64,000 nt of DNA from NCBI GenBank assembly GCA_949317995.1, contig OX439043.1, forward strand, positions 60,529,339 to 60,593,338, written 5' to 3'. Shown here in pieces: positions 1 through 11,653 of this stretch. Numbering within the stretch: the first letter of the stretch is position 1; every line of letters starts with the position of its first letter. Source of the DNA: Acholoe squamosa. Lineage: Eukaryota; Annelida; Polychaeta; Phyllodocida; Polynoidae. Position numbers and translations under genes: made by a program. The notes under the pieces are model-generated. The model did no database searches, was not told the DNA's origin, and saw nothing but the letters and a program-made list of their open reading frames with translations.

Positions 1-618
1 AGAGTCGGTGTCCATGTTGGATTCCGACTCACGCAAGTGTGTGGTCCTCCAGGAAGTCCCTTCGGATACCTCAGCCTGTGCTAGCTGATCTAACATCATG
101 GCTCCGGCGAGACGTTTGTAGTTCCGCAGCCATGACACTGGCATGTTTTCTGCCAGCTCGTCAGAACACGAGTCGATGACTAGTGCCCTGAAATCATTGG
201 GTATCTCTCCCGGCTGTCCAGGAACCTCGGCTCCTATGCCATACCCAAACATTGAGGGTGCATTGGGATGTAGGTTCCCCAGTTCGTATAGACGATACCG
301 GCCTCCTCTTCAACGTGGGCGAGGCGCTCGACTCTTGTCTTATAACCCGGAGGATACAATGGGATATTCAAGATATCCAAACCCTCTGCTGTTGGGTCGG
401 TTGGGTCCGAAGAACCTGACGCAGAAGCTACTGGACCCAGAGGTGGTGGAGGAGGCATTCGGTCCCTGTCTGTCGCGGCTGTTGATAACGCAGCGAGACA
501 GTTAGCGGCCTCTTCCACTTCTGGCTTGCTTCCCAGGCCAGCATCGGAGGTCTCCATTGTCTTCGTCCTACTCAATGTTGGCGGCCTGACGCGCAGCTTC
601 AGTTGTTCCCTGTGCCAT
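1..618 (-). pseudogene. Third ORF (ORF3) of gypsy copy A, 5' part
   Basis: The start codon is at 618-616 and the reading begins with MAQGTTEAARQ, as in the right-arm copy at 19938. An in-frame stop follows after about 16 codons, and a frame change is needed to reach the conserved part with the motifs DRMPPPPP, IPLYPPGYKTR and WGTYIPMH. The ORF then leaves the window. It lies downstream of integrase, where some gypsy elements carry env, but no signal peptide, membrane segment or envelope motif is visible. Function unknown. Confidence 0.6.
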
Positions 619-713
619 TACAGCGGAACAACTTCCAATATAAAATTGGCAAAAATAAAGTCCAACTACAAAAAGGTAGGTACTGGGACTACTAGCCGCT
701 GGAGGACGCAAAA

Positions 714-767
714 ACAACCAGAGCGAAAATCAATGGTGTCTAAGCACCATGATTCCGCCCTAGTTAT
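714..767 (-). promoter_or_regulatory. Stem-loop between pol and ORF3, copy A
   Basis: This is the mirror of 19789-19842. The outer arms are ATAACTAGGGCG and CGCTCTGGTTGT, the loop contains TTAGAC. It differs from the right-arm copy by one base beside the loop. Confidence 0.5.
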
Positions 768-800
768 AAAAGGTGTCATGAGCTTCAACCTTTCGAGTGG

Positions 801-3580
801 CTAGTAATACCTTAGCACTTTGTCCCCTAGATTAAAACGTATCATTTGAGCAATAGTGTCGTAACCCACCTTTTGCCATTTAGCATTCTTCAGTAGTTCA
901 TTTCGAACTACTTTGTATGCCTGTTTAAATCTGTCCCAGAGTGATTCCGCAAAGAGCACAGTGCAAGGAGCTTCCGGATCAATTCCAACCACACCATACA
1001 CCAAGCCAGCGGGCATAAATATGTCCTCACCGAACACCAAAAGGTTTGGGGTACAATTAGTAGCTGCATGGACGGTGTTATTGTAGGCGTGTACTACAAA
1101 CTCGCACTATTCGTCCAAATCGTCCTGGTGGCTATTCACCAGAGGCTTCAGAACTTGTATCAGCTTTCTGTTGAGCCTCTCCACCTGGCCATCAGATTGT
1201 GGCCGGTATGGGTTGGTTCAGGTCTTGCAGATAGCTAAGTAATGGCACATTTCCTGCCATAACTCCGACTCGAACTCCCTACCTTGATCACTGTACATCA
1301 TGAGGGGTACACCCAAATGTAGCACCCAGCCTTTTACAAATGCTTTAGCACATGTAGCGGCTTTATGATTTGGAAGGGGAAACACCCGAGTATACTTCGT
1401 GTAATAGTCTGTCATGACCATCATACATGTATTCTCCTTAGGTGTCGTTTTGAATCAACTTATGATGTCGATTGCTACACGAGCAAATCTTACACCAAAC
1501 AGCTCCTGGGACAAGAGTAACTTGCCCATGCAGGGTCCTGGCTTGTTTTTACAACAGTCGGGACAAGTTGCAATCAACTGAAGTAGGTCGCTCCTCTTCC
1601 CTGGCCAGTAATATGGTCTTTGCCGATATTCAATGGATCCCGTAATGGCCACTCGTTTGGTGTCCATGACAATAATACATGATATCCCTTCTCATTGAGG
1701 TAGGAATCACGTTTTGCAATAGCTTATTGCCAGTAGAAGTGGTTTTCCATCTGCACAATATGCCATCTCGGATCTCTAGCTCGGTCCATTGAGCAATGAA
1801 TCGCCTTGTCTCTCTGTCTTCCAGAGATAACATTGGCCTTACCGGCTTAATACCTTTCTGTAAGTATATCAAGATGCGTGTAGTGGTGGGATCCAACTGT
1901 TGAAACTTCTTGATGGTCTCTGGGGACCAATTGAGATAGCTACACACAGCCTCCTCCCAGGGGATACGGGGGGTGGTATAGTTATATACCAACCCGGCAA
2001 CCACAGCATTGTGGGCCCCGCAGTCTTCACAAGTGGCATTTTGGCACTTTCGGATTGGCCTTCTCGATAAGGCATCCGCATTGATATGCTTTTCACCCAG
2101 ACGGTGCTCAATCTGCTTATGCTCCAATCCGAACTTGGATAGATGAGCTAACCATCGTCCAATCATCCCTTCGGCGTCCTTAGAATTAAGAAGCCATCTC
2201 AAAGACGAATGGTTGGTACGTAAAGTGAAGTCAGTCCCCCAAAGGAACTACTTATACTTCTTCGTATATACCACTACCACCAGTAGTTCCCTTTTAGTGG
2301 TACAATAAATACGCTGAGTCTTGCTTAACGTGTTACTAGCGAATGCCAATGGGACTTCGACTCCGTTCTGGACCTGAGAGAGTGCCGCCCCATAGTGTCC
2401 AATGAGCTAAGCATTGCATAGGAGAGCTCACGCGAGAGTAATTTGGTATAAAATCACGGTAGTAAGAACAAAATCCTAAAAATGATCTAACCTCCTTAGC
2501 ACTCGAGGGTCTTTCACAATTCTCCACAGCTTCCAGCTTACCCCACTGGGGGTAATTATCCTTCCTAAGTATGTTATTGTTTCCTAAACAAATTATATTT
2601 CTTAGGCTTGAGCTTAAGGCCGTTAGCTAGAATCCTATCCAGGACCAGTTGTAGATTTGCATGGCATTCCTTGAATGACTTGCCGAAGACGACAACATCA
2701 TCGAAGTAAGTCGCTGAGCAGTGATTCCATCATAGCCTCGAACGTAGCTGGTGCATTACACAACTCGAAGGGTAAGACGTTATACTCGAATAATCCCAAA
2801 TGGCTAGAGAACACAGTTTTCTCTAAGTCTTTGGGGAGCATCGGTATTTGCCAATACCCGGATTGTAAATCCAGGGTGCAGAACCATTGGTTCCCACCCA
2901 AGCTATCTAATGTCTCGTCTCTCCTTGACATGGCCCCATATAGGCTTGCAAAATCCGACCTGAGGATTCCATCGTCACTAACCTCTGCTATAGTGGGCGA
3001 AAGAACGAATTCTTTGCCCCCTATAAGGATAGGCGTAAAAGTCCTCCCAAAAGTCCTCATACTGCTTCCGTCAGCCGTGCAAGCATTTACCCCCTTTTTG
3101 AGGTTCTCATGACTGCCGGCCATCGAGTCGAAGAACCTTTTGCACACACAGGAATAGCTAGCACCAGTATCCACTCAGAATTCTCTTACCCGACCTTCCA
3201 CAGATACGGGTATATACCACCGTCTCCCTCCCAATGGGGATGTGTTGCTGGTAAACTGATGAAAGTCTCAAGAATCACCAAGATTCAATCAGAGTCCTCT
3301 TGAAAACTCCAGACAACGATGACTTGGGGGAAGGCGTGTCCCACACACTCAGATCAACTCATTAATCCATCCCCAGTGCGGCCATTCGCCTCATTGTCTT
3401 CTCCAGCACACATATCTGCACTAGGGTCCCTGGCCCCGGTCAGTATGCTGGGGTGCACACCCACAGTCACCCGACCTCCAGGTATACTTGATTCGAATTC
3501 TTCCACCGGTTTTCCCCCGGTAGCGTTTCGGCATTCTTTTCTAGATGGGGTTATACCCAATACCGTGGATACAACCCCCT
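801..3580 (-). pseudogene. gypsy pol pseudogene, copy A
   Basis: Pieces of one polyprotein can be followed through several frames on the minus strand. The protease shows FLVDTGAS just upstream of 3174, then the sequence jumps from the protease C-terminus (SDFASLYGAM) straight to the middle of reverse transcriptase (DETLDSLGG), so the N-terminal fingers of RT are deleted. A second deletion near 2398 removes the RNase H motif LDTDAS. Integrase pieces carry the zinc-binding CPDC and the SDQG catalytic aspartate. Stops and frameshifts are shared with the right-arm copy at 16991-19755. It is non-functional; the neighbouring gag is upstream and ORF3 downstream. Confidence 0.88.
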
Positions 3581-6500
3581 CTAATTTTCCACAATATCTG
3601 CTGCCACTGCATCCTGCAGACTTGCTTCGGATTCGTCTTCGGCTTCATAATAAGCCGCCATTACTGGCTTTGCAGCAGTACATTCGGATGAATAGTGCCC
3701 CATCTTCTGGCACCTAAAACATTTTATCGTTCGGCGATCCACTCTGGGTCTAGACCGACTGGCTTGTAATGCTTCAGTAATCCTTTTACACATCTCTTCC
3801 ATTACCTTTGTCATGTCTTGTGACTGACCACTCGCTTTTGAAGCGCTATCGGCTGGCTTTGTTACCTTGCCATCAGCTCTGGGCGTACTCGAAGTCTCGG
3901 GTACCGCTTTCGCATCCTTGGACTTGTTGAACACCTTCCTAGGAATATATTTCCTACCGGAAGTGTTCCTTCTTAATTGCATTGCGCAGAAGGTACCATC
4001 CTCCTGCTCAATGTCAATCAATTCAAAGTCGTCCGAGGTGTTAGTCTCCTCGGGTCGATGCATTGCAGCTGCTATGGGGGTATGTGCTGACTGATTAGGA
4101 ACATCTCTTAGCTAACATGGTTTGTTTCTTCACGGCCATATCTATTCCATTAAATATGCCGTGCAATGTGGACCCCTCCTTCCAGGCGTCTCTTGCAGCT
4201 ATCTGCTCGTCTCGGTCTCTCAACCCTTTTGACGAATTGAGTTATCAAATCGTCCATATACCAGTCCTGGTTTTCTGTTCTGGGTTTGTCCTTACTTAGT
4301 AGGGCATGGAGCTCCATACCATGAGCTCTAAATGCTTCCGAAGGTTTCTGGGTCCGCTTTCTAAAACGAACCATTGGATCTTCCTTGACCATGTTACACA
4401 ACAGCCCACTATTAGTCTCTACTAACTGCTCAAAGCTTCCTACTAGGCCATACTAAGTGCGCCGATGAAGTCTTCAAACCATTCCTATCATTCTTTACAT
4501 GGTAGGGTACCATCATACTCCTTCGGAATGACAGCTACCCTCCTGGCTGAGATATGAGCATACATCTACCACACTGTTGTTTGCTCCATTCAATCACCTT
4601 GGTTTCATTCAAGGTTCGATTGCCTCCCAATCCACCAAAACTGCTGTTATTCGGAGGATGGTGGTGCTTGGCTATAGCCCCACTGTGACTGTCCAGCCCC
4701 AGTGCTTCCACCTCCACTGCTACCATTAGGGGTAGTACCCAAGGTACCACTCGCCCCTTGACTGCTCGTATAAGCAGTACCATTCTGTCCGCTACCATTT
4801 GGTGTGCTACCTCCACTCTGCATACTTTGCAAAGTGCCCGGGTTGCCAGCATCCAATCCGACGTTTTCAGTCTGATCCACATTTATGTGGGACCTGCCAG
4901 TTTCGGTGCTTGCATCCGAATTGTCCCTTTAGACGAAGTCCGGATCCAAATTATGGATGATCGGAACTTCGCCGATGCAGACCCTACTAGCCCTGCCATT
5001 TGGATCCTGGGTTCTGACATAGACCCCTTCTTGATCCACATTACAAGTGGCATTATCGTTTACAAACGGGTTGTATGCACTCGTTGGCTGTGTCGGCATT
5101 GAACAGGTACCGAAGTCACCCTGCTTAATGAAGGTCCAATCTGGGCTCAGGTCAGGGCCCACTGGAGGGGAATTAATTTTCTCCTTTTCCTGCAAGTAGC
5201 TTTCCATAGCAGACTTGTTTAGAGTCAGAGTCCCAACGTCAGTTGTCAGATTCCTCTGTTCCTTTCTTAACTGAGTGTTTTCAGACAAGATTTCAGATCA
5301 AATCCTTTCATTGTCCTCAACCGCTCGGTTTCGCTCTAATTGAGCAGCCTGTGCTTCTCTTTTCAAAGTATCCTTTAGTATCCGATACTTCTCACTCTTT
5401 TCCTTCTGAGATCTCTGATACTCAGTCATTTCCCTATGGATCTCATCTTGCTCAGTGACAAGCTTAGATTCCGTCTTGGCTTTGCATAATTGAAGTCTTT
5501 TCTTCCATCGCACTTAACTCAGACTGTAGTCTGTTTACATCCCGAGCTTTAGCGACTTCTTTGGATCTAGCTTTGTCAATAGCTCTCCGCCTATTGCCTT
5601 CCTCTTTTTTGAGTTCTGCAAACTTACTTTCCCTTCCTCTTTCCTCCGTTGATTTCAACTCTACCCTATGGGCTAGAGAGGAAAGTCGGTATTTAAGGTT
5701 GGATTCCCTCAGAACCCCCTCCTGTTCTATAAAACGAAGTTTATTGATTCGTTCTCGGGTCTCATCTTCAATTTTCTTCTGAGCAGCCATGAATGCTTCA
5801 TGTTGCTTCTTAGCTTGTTACTCTACCTGGTCTCTGGCTTTTAGATAAGCCAAAGTCGACTTATATCCAGGGCCCATCCAACGACCATGTCTGGATTTAC
5901 GGCTCCCTCCCGGATTGAATACTGAGTCTGATAGGGCCTCATCTAAGGATAATCCCAGCGTATACATTTCTGTGGATTTCGGTAGTGTATTACGATTGGA
6001 ATCCCATTGGGGTAGGGCAGACCTGATAGGAACATCGTCTGCCTCTACACTATGGTGTTTACCATCCCCTCCATTGTCTCGATCACTATTGTGGTCCAAC
6101 GATGTCATTAAAGGTAGATGTTGCCTTACTCGGGGACCCTTTTGTACCCCATGCTCGTTTGGCATTCCTGTCCTTTGGATAGGACTTTGAGCCTTCGAAG
6201 TCTTCATAGCACTAGAGGCGCCCACTGAAATACTGGCTTCCAGTCTGCGCCTACTAGTTATCACCTGAGACCAATCGCTCAAGTCCAACCGAGCGGGTTG
6301 AATTAACCCACCCAGCAAACCGGTATTCGAGGCCATATGGCTAGGGGTACTCGGATACAGTTTCACGACCCCATCTCCAATCATGGTGGGATCGGCCATC
6401 ATACCGGGCGTAGAGAATGTTCTCTGTACACCAGCCGAGTCAAACAGAAACTGTCGACCCGGTTTCCAGTCTAGCATTAATTGCTGAGAGGCTATGCCAT

Positions 6501-6621
6501 CCTCTTCGAATTCTTCAAGCCCTAAGCTTGAGGAACTCGCATCTCGTCTTCCGCAGCTTTCGGCCGTCTGGCCACACTCCACCCCCAACCAACTGGTCAC
6601 GGCACCAGTGTAACGTTTCAT
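3581..6621 (-). pseudogene. gypsy gag pseudogene, copy A
   Basis: A long gag broken by in-frame stops and frameshifts. In order it shows an N-terminal region with LDLSDWSQVITSRRR, a long charged coiled coil (about 5290-5830), a Gly/Ser/Gln-rich stretch (about 4650-4880), a shortened capsid-like region with QKPSEAFRAHGMELHALLSK, and a CX2CX4HX4C zinc knuckle (CFRCQKMGHYSSEC) near 3690-3730. The reading begins with an ATG inside the LTR end (6621-6619) and passes through the primer site. The capsid region has lost a segment relative to the intact copy at 49114-52200. Confidence 0.87.
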
Positions 6622-6964
6622 TCTATATGTTGAATTGGGTGGCTCTTAGGCTCGCTTAATCACTACAAGCAGCACACAACACGAAAGGTTTGGGTTGGGC
6701 AACGGCCTTAACTTCCCATCTGTTCAGATGGACTTTATTCTGAGAAGGAATATAAACACGTCTGGACTGGACTAGGTCCAGTCCCCTTCTGCTGATCGTC
6801 CGGCTCCTTAGTAGGAGCTAGATGCGAGGCGTGGTGCTGCCCCCTCTTGTACTAAACGGGTATCACCAAACGACACTTGGTTGGCATAGAAGGAACGAGC
6901 ACCACACGAGCACATCTCTTGGATGATCTACACTAGTATACATACAACGCTGCCGGCCCTTACA
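6609..6964 (-). repeat. LTR of gypsy copy A
   Basis: About 356 bp. On the minus strand it begins TGTAAGGGCC and ends GTTACA, followed by the primer site CTGGTGCCGTGACCAG. It is the mirror of 13589-13944. Only this LTR of copy A is inside the window. Confidence 0.85.
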
Positions 6965-8899
6965 CCTTGAAGAAACTGTACAAAATAGGTTTCTCCCAGG
7001 TTTTTTCCACTGTCCAGGAAGAAATACCTTTCATCCTGGAAGAAACCCATCCCTGAATGAGTTTAATACTATAAAGATATCGAAAAGGGTATCTGTACTT
7101 TGAATCAAGTTCCAAAAGTGCATTTCTCAGGTCATTGGAACTATTTATGCTAGTTAGAATTTTGTATGTGGCAGCCATTTTGAATTAATTTTGTGTTATG
7201 CCCTGTCTAATGAGATGAGATTTTTCCAATGCCTTTTGGTGCTGCTAACATTATGCAAGGGATGCACTATTCAAGGTTCATATATGAAATGCCTGATGAT
7301 ATCAGAGAAGGCTTAATGAAGAGGCAGCATACTATGCATGACAGTGCCGGTATATCTAATAGTATATGGAGTGACATGGCTGTAGATGACACATGAGGCT
7401 TTGGTACAGACTAGAAGGGATAATTGGTGCTACTCCAAAACCTAGTGAATATCTGAAACAACTTCAGCAAATTCAGCATAAACAAGAGATAATACCAAGA
7501 ATCAAGCCCTTGAGAATAACTCGCCAGGGCTACACTTATGCCAACTCTACAGGGTTGATATGCAGGCATTCTCCCTATAACTTCATTGCAGCATCATGAT
7601 GACCAATAGGCTGAATCACTCCTTTTATGAAAAAATAATATGTAAAAAAAATATTTTTCAAAAAGTTTTGGACATTTTTCTGAGATATATGTAAATGTAA
7701 TAGTGAGCCCCATGGCCCACTAAGGTCATGACACTGGTGTCAGATGGCTATCTTGCACAATCTAAACACTCGAGTGAATATTGCTATATGGCAGCCATTA
7801 ATTACCTTATGTAATGCTATAAAGATTTTGAAAAAGGAATATCTTTACTTGTAATCAACATAAAAAAACAAAATAAAATCCTAAAAGTACATTTTTGATA
7901 TCTGGGAATCTAATCATGCCATTTAAAACCATACCTGTGTATATGGCAGCCATTTTTAATTATTAATGAGTTTTTAGATGAGTGCAGGGTTGGGAGGTTT
8001 CTTCCACAGGGCGGAAAAAACGGTAAAAACCATGGAAAAAAACATCCGAAATAGGTTTTGTCTGCCTAAAAGTGAAAGAAATGGAAGAAACTGGAAAAAC
8101 GTCTCTAAACTAAATTTAGAATATAACTCAAAATGTCACTATATACCAATTAAAGTATAATAAAGATAATTACAGAGGTATCTTTTCCATATCTGTAGGT
8201 GGAGGAGTTATTGGTTTTTCAAAATCATGATGGAGGAAACCAAATTATGAGTGGATATTATCTGTTTTGTGACCTGGACGAAATTACATTTCCAGTTCTT
8301 TCCAAAGTGAAACTAACTTCAACTGTGCCCCTTTTTATTCAAGGCACATAGCTTTGGGGAAGATAGAGTGACTTAAACTGACTTTACACCTGTCATAAGG
8401 GAGGACTGAATTCAATAGCTATTTGGTGGTAAGGTATTTATAAGCTTGTGAAGGTTGTACAAAATATGTGATGGAAGAAACTAAATTCTGGGGAAGATAG
8501 CTGGGTTGTGAAGTGTTTGAAGTTTGCTTGTTTGTTTTTATAAATACAAGACACATAATCTCTTAATTGTGTCTTTTTCTTCCCTTTTTTGAGTAAAGGC
8601 TAGATAGTCATTACATAAATGTTGAGATACTGAAAGTGAAAGGTAGGTCAATATAGAGGTGCAGTAAACATAGTCACATCATGTACTTAGGGAGAGTTCA
8701 TTTTTTAACAATAGGGGGAGTTGGTGAGTTTTAGTTTGGACCCCTGAAATTTTTTTCCACCCCCCCTTTTCCGCCATCCCTTCAGGAGGGGTCAAACTTT
8801 TTTTCGCCACCCCTCTTACATCGCCTTGTTTAGTATACATTTTAGATCATCATGCCACATTCATTTTTAATATCTTACTGAGGTATGAGTTAAATAGAT
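6965..8899. repeat. Inner flank of left palindrome arm; repeats, no gene
   Basis: No supported gene. It holds a diverged repeat unit of roughly 150 bp that begins with the word TGGCTGCCAT/ATGGCAGCCAT (near 7170, 7792 and 7945). The block at about 8468-8686 recurs at about 24811-25010. A G-rich/C-rich segment at about 8688-8830 resembles one half of the inverted-repeat element at 42181-42350. The whole stretch is mirrored at 11654-13588. Confidence 0.6.
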
Positions 8900-9014
8900 T
8901 ATCATCTATTGCAAGGCATGAAATTGAAAGGGGGTGTTATGCTTCACTTCAGCTAAGTGACAAATATAGTCCATATCACATTTCTTCACAATACATCCAC
9001 AACAGCCCGCGCAA

Positions 9015-9535
9015 GATGTCCAAAAAAAATGTACTGTCCACAGACTATTTTTGCAGAGTGTCCATAAGATACAGTTTGTCCACACCCAACAATGACAATG
9101 TATCCACAAAATACACTCTGTCCACAACCTATCATCACAAAGTGTTCACAAAACACTTTCTGTCCTCATACTTTCATCACAAAATGTCCAAACCTACTTT
9201 TAGTCCACAAGATTTTACCACAAAGTATTCACAAAAACACGCTGTCCACATTCAACTTGAACAAAGTGTTCACAAATTACGAGTTGTCCACAATCTATCA
9301 TCCCAAATTATCCACAAACACATTTTGACAACAAGTTTTGATTGCAAAGTATCCACACAACACGTTCTGTCCACAGTGTATGGTCACAAATTGTCTACAA
9401 AATTCATCGTGTCCACAAGATATATACACAAAGTGTCCACAAATCATATTTTGTCCTAAGGCTAAAATGTGTCTGTATGGACACTTTGCGATTGTTTGTG
9501 TGGAAAATGTGTGCTCTGTGGACATTTTGTAGCAC
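9015..9535. repeat. 42-bp minisatellite with an inverted end
   Basis: From 9035 to about 9459 ten or so units of 42 bp can be lined up, each starting with TGTCCACAA-like sequence and carrying a second half-unit GTGTCCACAA or similar. From about 9470 to 9535 the same motif is on the other strand (TGTGGACATTTTG). Because 42 is a multiple of three the array is open in several frames on both strands; these are not genes. Confidence 0.8.
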
Positions 9536-9945
9536 ATTGTGTGTACATTTTTTTATGTCAACACCCTGTGGTGCCTGGCAAGAATGTGAACAATTTGTGA
9601 TGGTTTGCTGTTGACAAGGGGTGCATTTCAGGTGCAAGGACACATAGTGGGTACATTCTAAACAGTGAGACCACCCTGATTATGTACCTAAATGTTGCCA
9701 AGCTGGCATTGCTGGGCTAATTTCATACAGCATGAGTTTCTTTAAGGGGTTGTGTAGGGGTATGGTATTTGCACTTTACGTTCATGTACCCGTGAGACTC
9801 AGACCTAGGTCCTTCGGGTGTAGTGGGGGAATCCGGATGGCAGGTGGCAGCACCTGCCTCTGGGTTCGTATCCATTACACCAGGGGGCCTACCACTCGTC
9901 CGCCACACGTCACGTGGCCGGTCTGAGTTCCGCGGGCTTTTCCCC

Positions 9946-9953
9946 TATATAAG
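9946..9953 (+). promoter_or_regulatory. TATA box in LTR B
   Basis: TATATAAG inside the LTR, about 140 bp before the AATAAA; position fits an LTR promoter. Confidence 0.55.
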
Positions 9954-10007
9954 GCTGGTCCTAGCCCATGTTCTTCAGTAGTGGTTTACCCACTGCTCAA
10001 CCAGGTT

Positions 10008-10025
10008 GTTACCCGAAAGGGTAAC
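10008..10025 (+). promoter_or_regulatory. Hairpin with GAAA loop in LTR B
   Basis: GTTACCC-GAAA-GGGTAAC: a perfect 7-bp stem closed by a GNRA-type tetraloop, about 55 nt after the TATA box and so probably in the transcribed leader. Confidence 0.5.
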
Positions 10026-10168
10026 CGAATGCCCTAGTAGCATGTAGTCCTCTGAGGCTGTGATCGTATGTAACATAAGCTATGAAATAAAAGCTCGGTT
10101 GCTTACCCGGAAACTTTTCTCTCTCTTTGTTATGATTTAATCTAACTTAACGAGACAAACCATTACAC

Positions 10169-10180
10169 TGGTGCCGTGAC
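10169..10180 (+). promoter_or_regulatory. Primer binding site, element B (tRNA-His-like)
   Basis: TGGTGCCGTGAC is complementary to the CCA-tailed 3' end of animal tRNA-His (acceptor stem GCCGTGA/TCACGGC plus A-CCA) over 12 nt. It follows the LTR by one base. Confidence 0.65.
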
Positions 10181-10210
10181 CAGTTGGTCTTCGGGTAAGC
10201 GCAGTCAGAA

Positions 10211-11635
10211 ATGACTGAGCTGAGCCCAGTCAGGGGAAATGGCCCAAATCATGAGCTAAACTCCCCGATGGAGGATGGTGAAATCAAGTCACCACCCCAA
10301 GGTACAGAGTGGAGAGATCCACTGGAACACTACCCTGATGGGTTAGAGGATGTAAGAAAAAACTTACATGATGAACTGGATGAATTTGGAGACTCCTTAT
10401 TCATGCCAGGAGGTACTTCGAAACCTGCACCAATGCATAAAAGTACTGCTCAATTTGGTAAACTACCATTTGAGGTACCAAAGCCTAGTGCAGGTATGTT
10501 TGAAACTCCATATAGTTCTCGAATTAAACACCAGAAATGTGGATTCGAAAGGAACAAAATGGACGAGCTTGAAGACATGAGAGCTGAATAGGAGAAGATC
10601 CAGAAGGATCTTATTACACTGACCGGAACCCGAGACAAGATTCTGACTGAAAACAAACAGTTGATATCAGAACGTCTTGATTACGATCAAAGTTGTAGAC
10701 GCCAACAACAATTGTTAGTGGATCAGATGGAGAAAGAAAAACAAGATTTTCAACTCCAGCACGAACAGTATTGTGATGCACTATACACGGCGGATCTGGA
10801 ATACAGAGCCTCGTGTGATGAGTTGAATAGAACTAAACAAGAGTTAGATTCAACGGCCTATGGTAAGTACCAAGAAGAGCTGATGAAAATTAAGTCAGCC
10901 TTCAAGGATGCTCGGAAAACGTATCAAAAACAAACCGATGAGCATGAAAAACTCAAAGGTCAATGGATACATGAATCCACAGATTTGGCTGCCAAACAGA
11001 CAAAGATGATGGATGATTATTCCGAACTGGAAGCTAAAGCTATCCAGATGTCACAGTATCTAGAAGATACTGGTCGTGCAGTAGGCACTCTTGAATCAGA
11101 CTTCACTGTTTCAGGAATTGCCCTAAACACGACGAGTAAACAGATGAACTCTTTGAGGGGCGATGACGGGGTAACAGAGACAACTGTACCTCGTTATGAA
11201 GGAGTTAAGAGTCATCAGGTTAGATTTACGGATAATACCTTCAAACCTCTTGGTTTAGGTACGGGAAATAGTGGGGGTGACTCTGCGAGTGGAACTAAAC
11301 AAAGCCACTCGGCAAAAACCTCCACCTTTGACGGCGGATGGCCACAACAGTCACCTTTAGGGGGACCAAATGGCCCGTATGCCCAGTATGGATGGAGTCA
11401 GTCCCAAACAGGAGCGAATCCGTCCAAAGGTAACACCCGGAACATGTCCGGAGGAACAACCGGACAATCATCCGGGAATTCCAGTCCAGCTGGAGGGCAA
11501 TCCGGATGTGACCAAGGATCCGGACCTTCAGGAGATCGTTCCAGAAGCAGACCCTCTGCCGGTGGGACTGGTTTCAATAATGGAAATCAGTCGTATGGAA
11601 CAGGAGGAAACAAGGAGGAGCCTTGCAATAGATGA
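10211..11635 (+). pseudogene. gag of gypsy element B, truncated and with one amber stop
   Basis: One frame from the ATG at 10211 (MTELSPVRGN) to 11635, interrupted once by TAG at 10589-10591. The product would have an acidic N-terminus, a long charged coiled coil (about 10550-11150) and a Gly/Ser/Gln-rich tract (about 11270-11610) ending at a sequence that resembles the GNSSFGG/GGN junction just before the capsid in the intact gag. Capsid and zinc knuckle are missing because the palindrome arm starts at 11654. Here the ATG lies 30 nt after the primer site, unlike copies A/C and D. Confidence 0.78.
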
Positions 11636-11653
11636 TAATCACCCTGTGAAGTG

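Larger units (their letters stand above)
1..6964 (-). mobile_element. Ty3/gypsy LTR retrotransposon, dead copy A (truncated by window edge)
   Basis: Read on the minus strand the order is LTR (6964-6609), tRNA-type primer site, gag with zinc knuckle, protease, reverse transcriptase, RNase H, integrase, then the start of a third ORF that runs off the window at position 1. It is the mirror copy of the element at 13589-23905 and has the same internal deletions in pol, so it cannot code for a working polymerase. Protein similarity places it with the elements at 36141 and 42524. Confidence 0.9.
1..8899. repeat. Left arm of giant inverted repeat
   Basis: The sequence is the reverse complement of 11654-20556. 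Position p pairs with 20553-p near the centre and with 20556-p near the left edge; the offset changes through a few small indels (an 18-nt difference near 15745, a 1-nt difference near 17110, a 15-nt deletion near 19262). Symmetry stops abruptly at 8899/11654. The left end is set by the window, so the arm is longer than shown. The two arms differ only at scattered positions by eye. The arm carries a minus-strand gypsy pseudo-element and about 1.9 kb of flank. Confidence 0.93.
9751..10167 (+). repeat. LTR of gypsy element B
   Basis: About 415 bp, starting TGTGTAGGGG (9751, or TGTAGGGG at 9753) and ending CATTACA at 10167 directly before CTGGTGCCGTGACCAG. It contains TATATAAG at 9946-9953 and AATAAA at 10086-10091, so promoter and polyadenylation signals are both recognisable. 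The 5' boundary is inferred from the TG start only. Confidence 0.7.
9751..11653 (+). mobile_element. 5' part of a second gypsy element (B) in the palindrome spacer
   Basis: A single LTR, a primer site and a gag that stops exactly where the right palindrome arm begins. The LTR sequence is unlike that of copies A/C, but the primer site is the same and the gag has the same coiled-coil plus Gly/Ser-rich plan. No pol or second LTR is present, so the arm junction cut the element. Confidence 0.8.

Noticed and set aside
9015-9535. CRISPR-like look of regularly spaced repeats
   Set aside because: Units are contiguous and degenerate with no conserved repeat/unique spacer alternation, and the context is eukaryotic.
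9016-9643. Several overlapping open frames of 60-150 codons with 14-residue periodicity
   Set aside because: They are by-products of a 42-bp minisatellite, open on both strands in several frames.
10169-10185. tRNA gene fragment
   Set aside because: The similarity to tRNA-His is limited to the 12-nt complement expected of a primer binding site.
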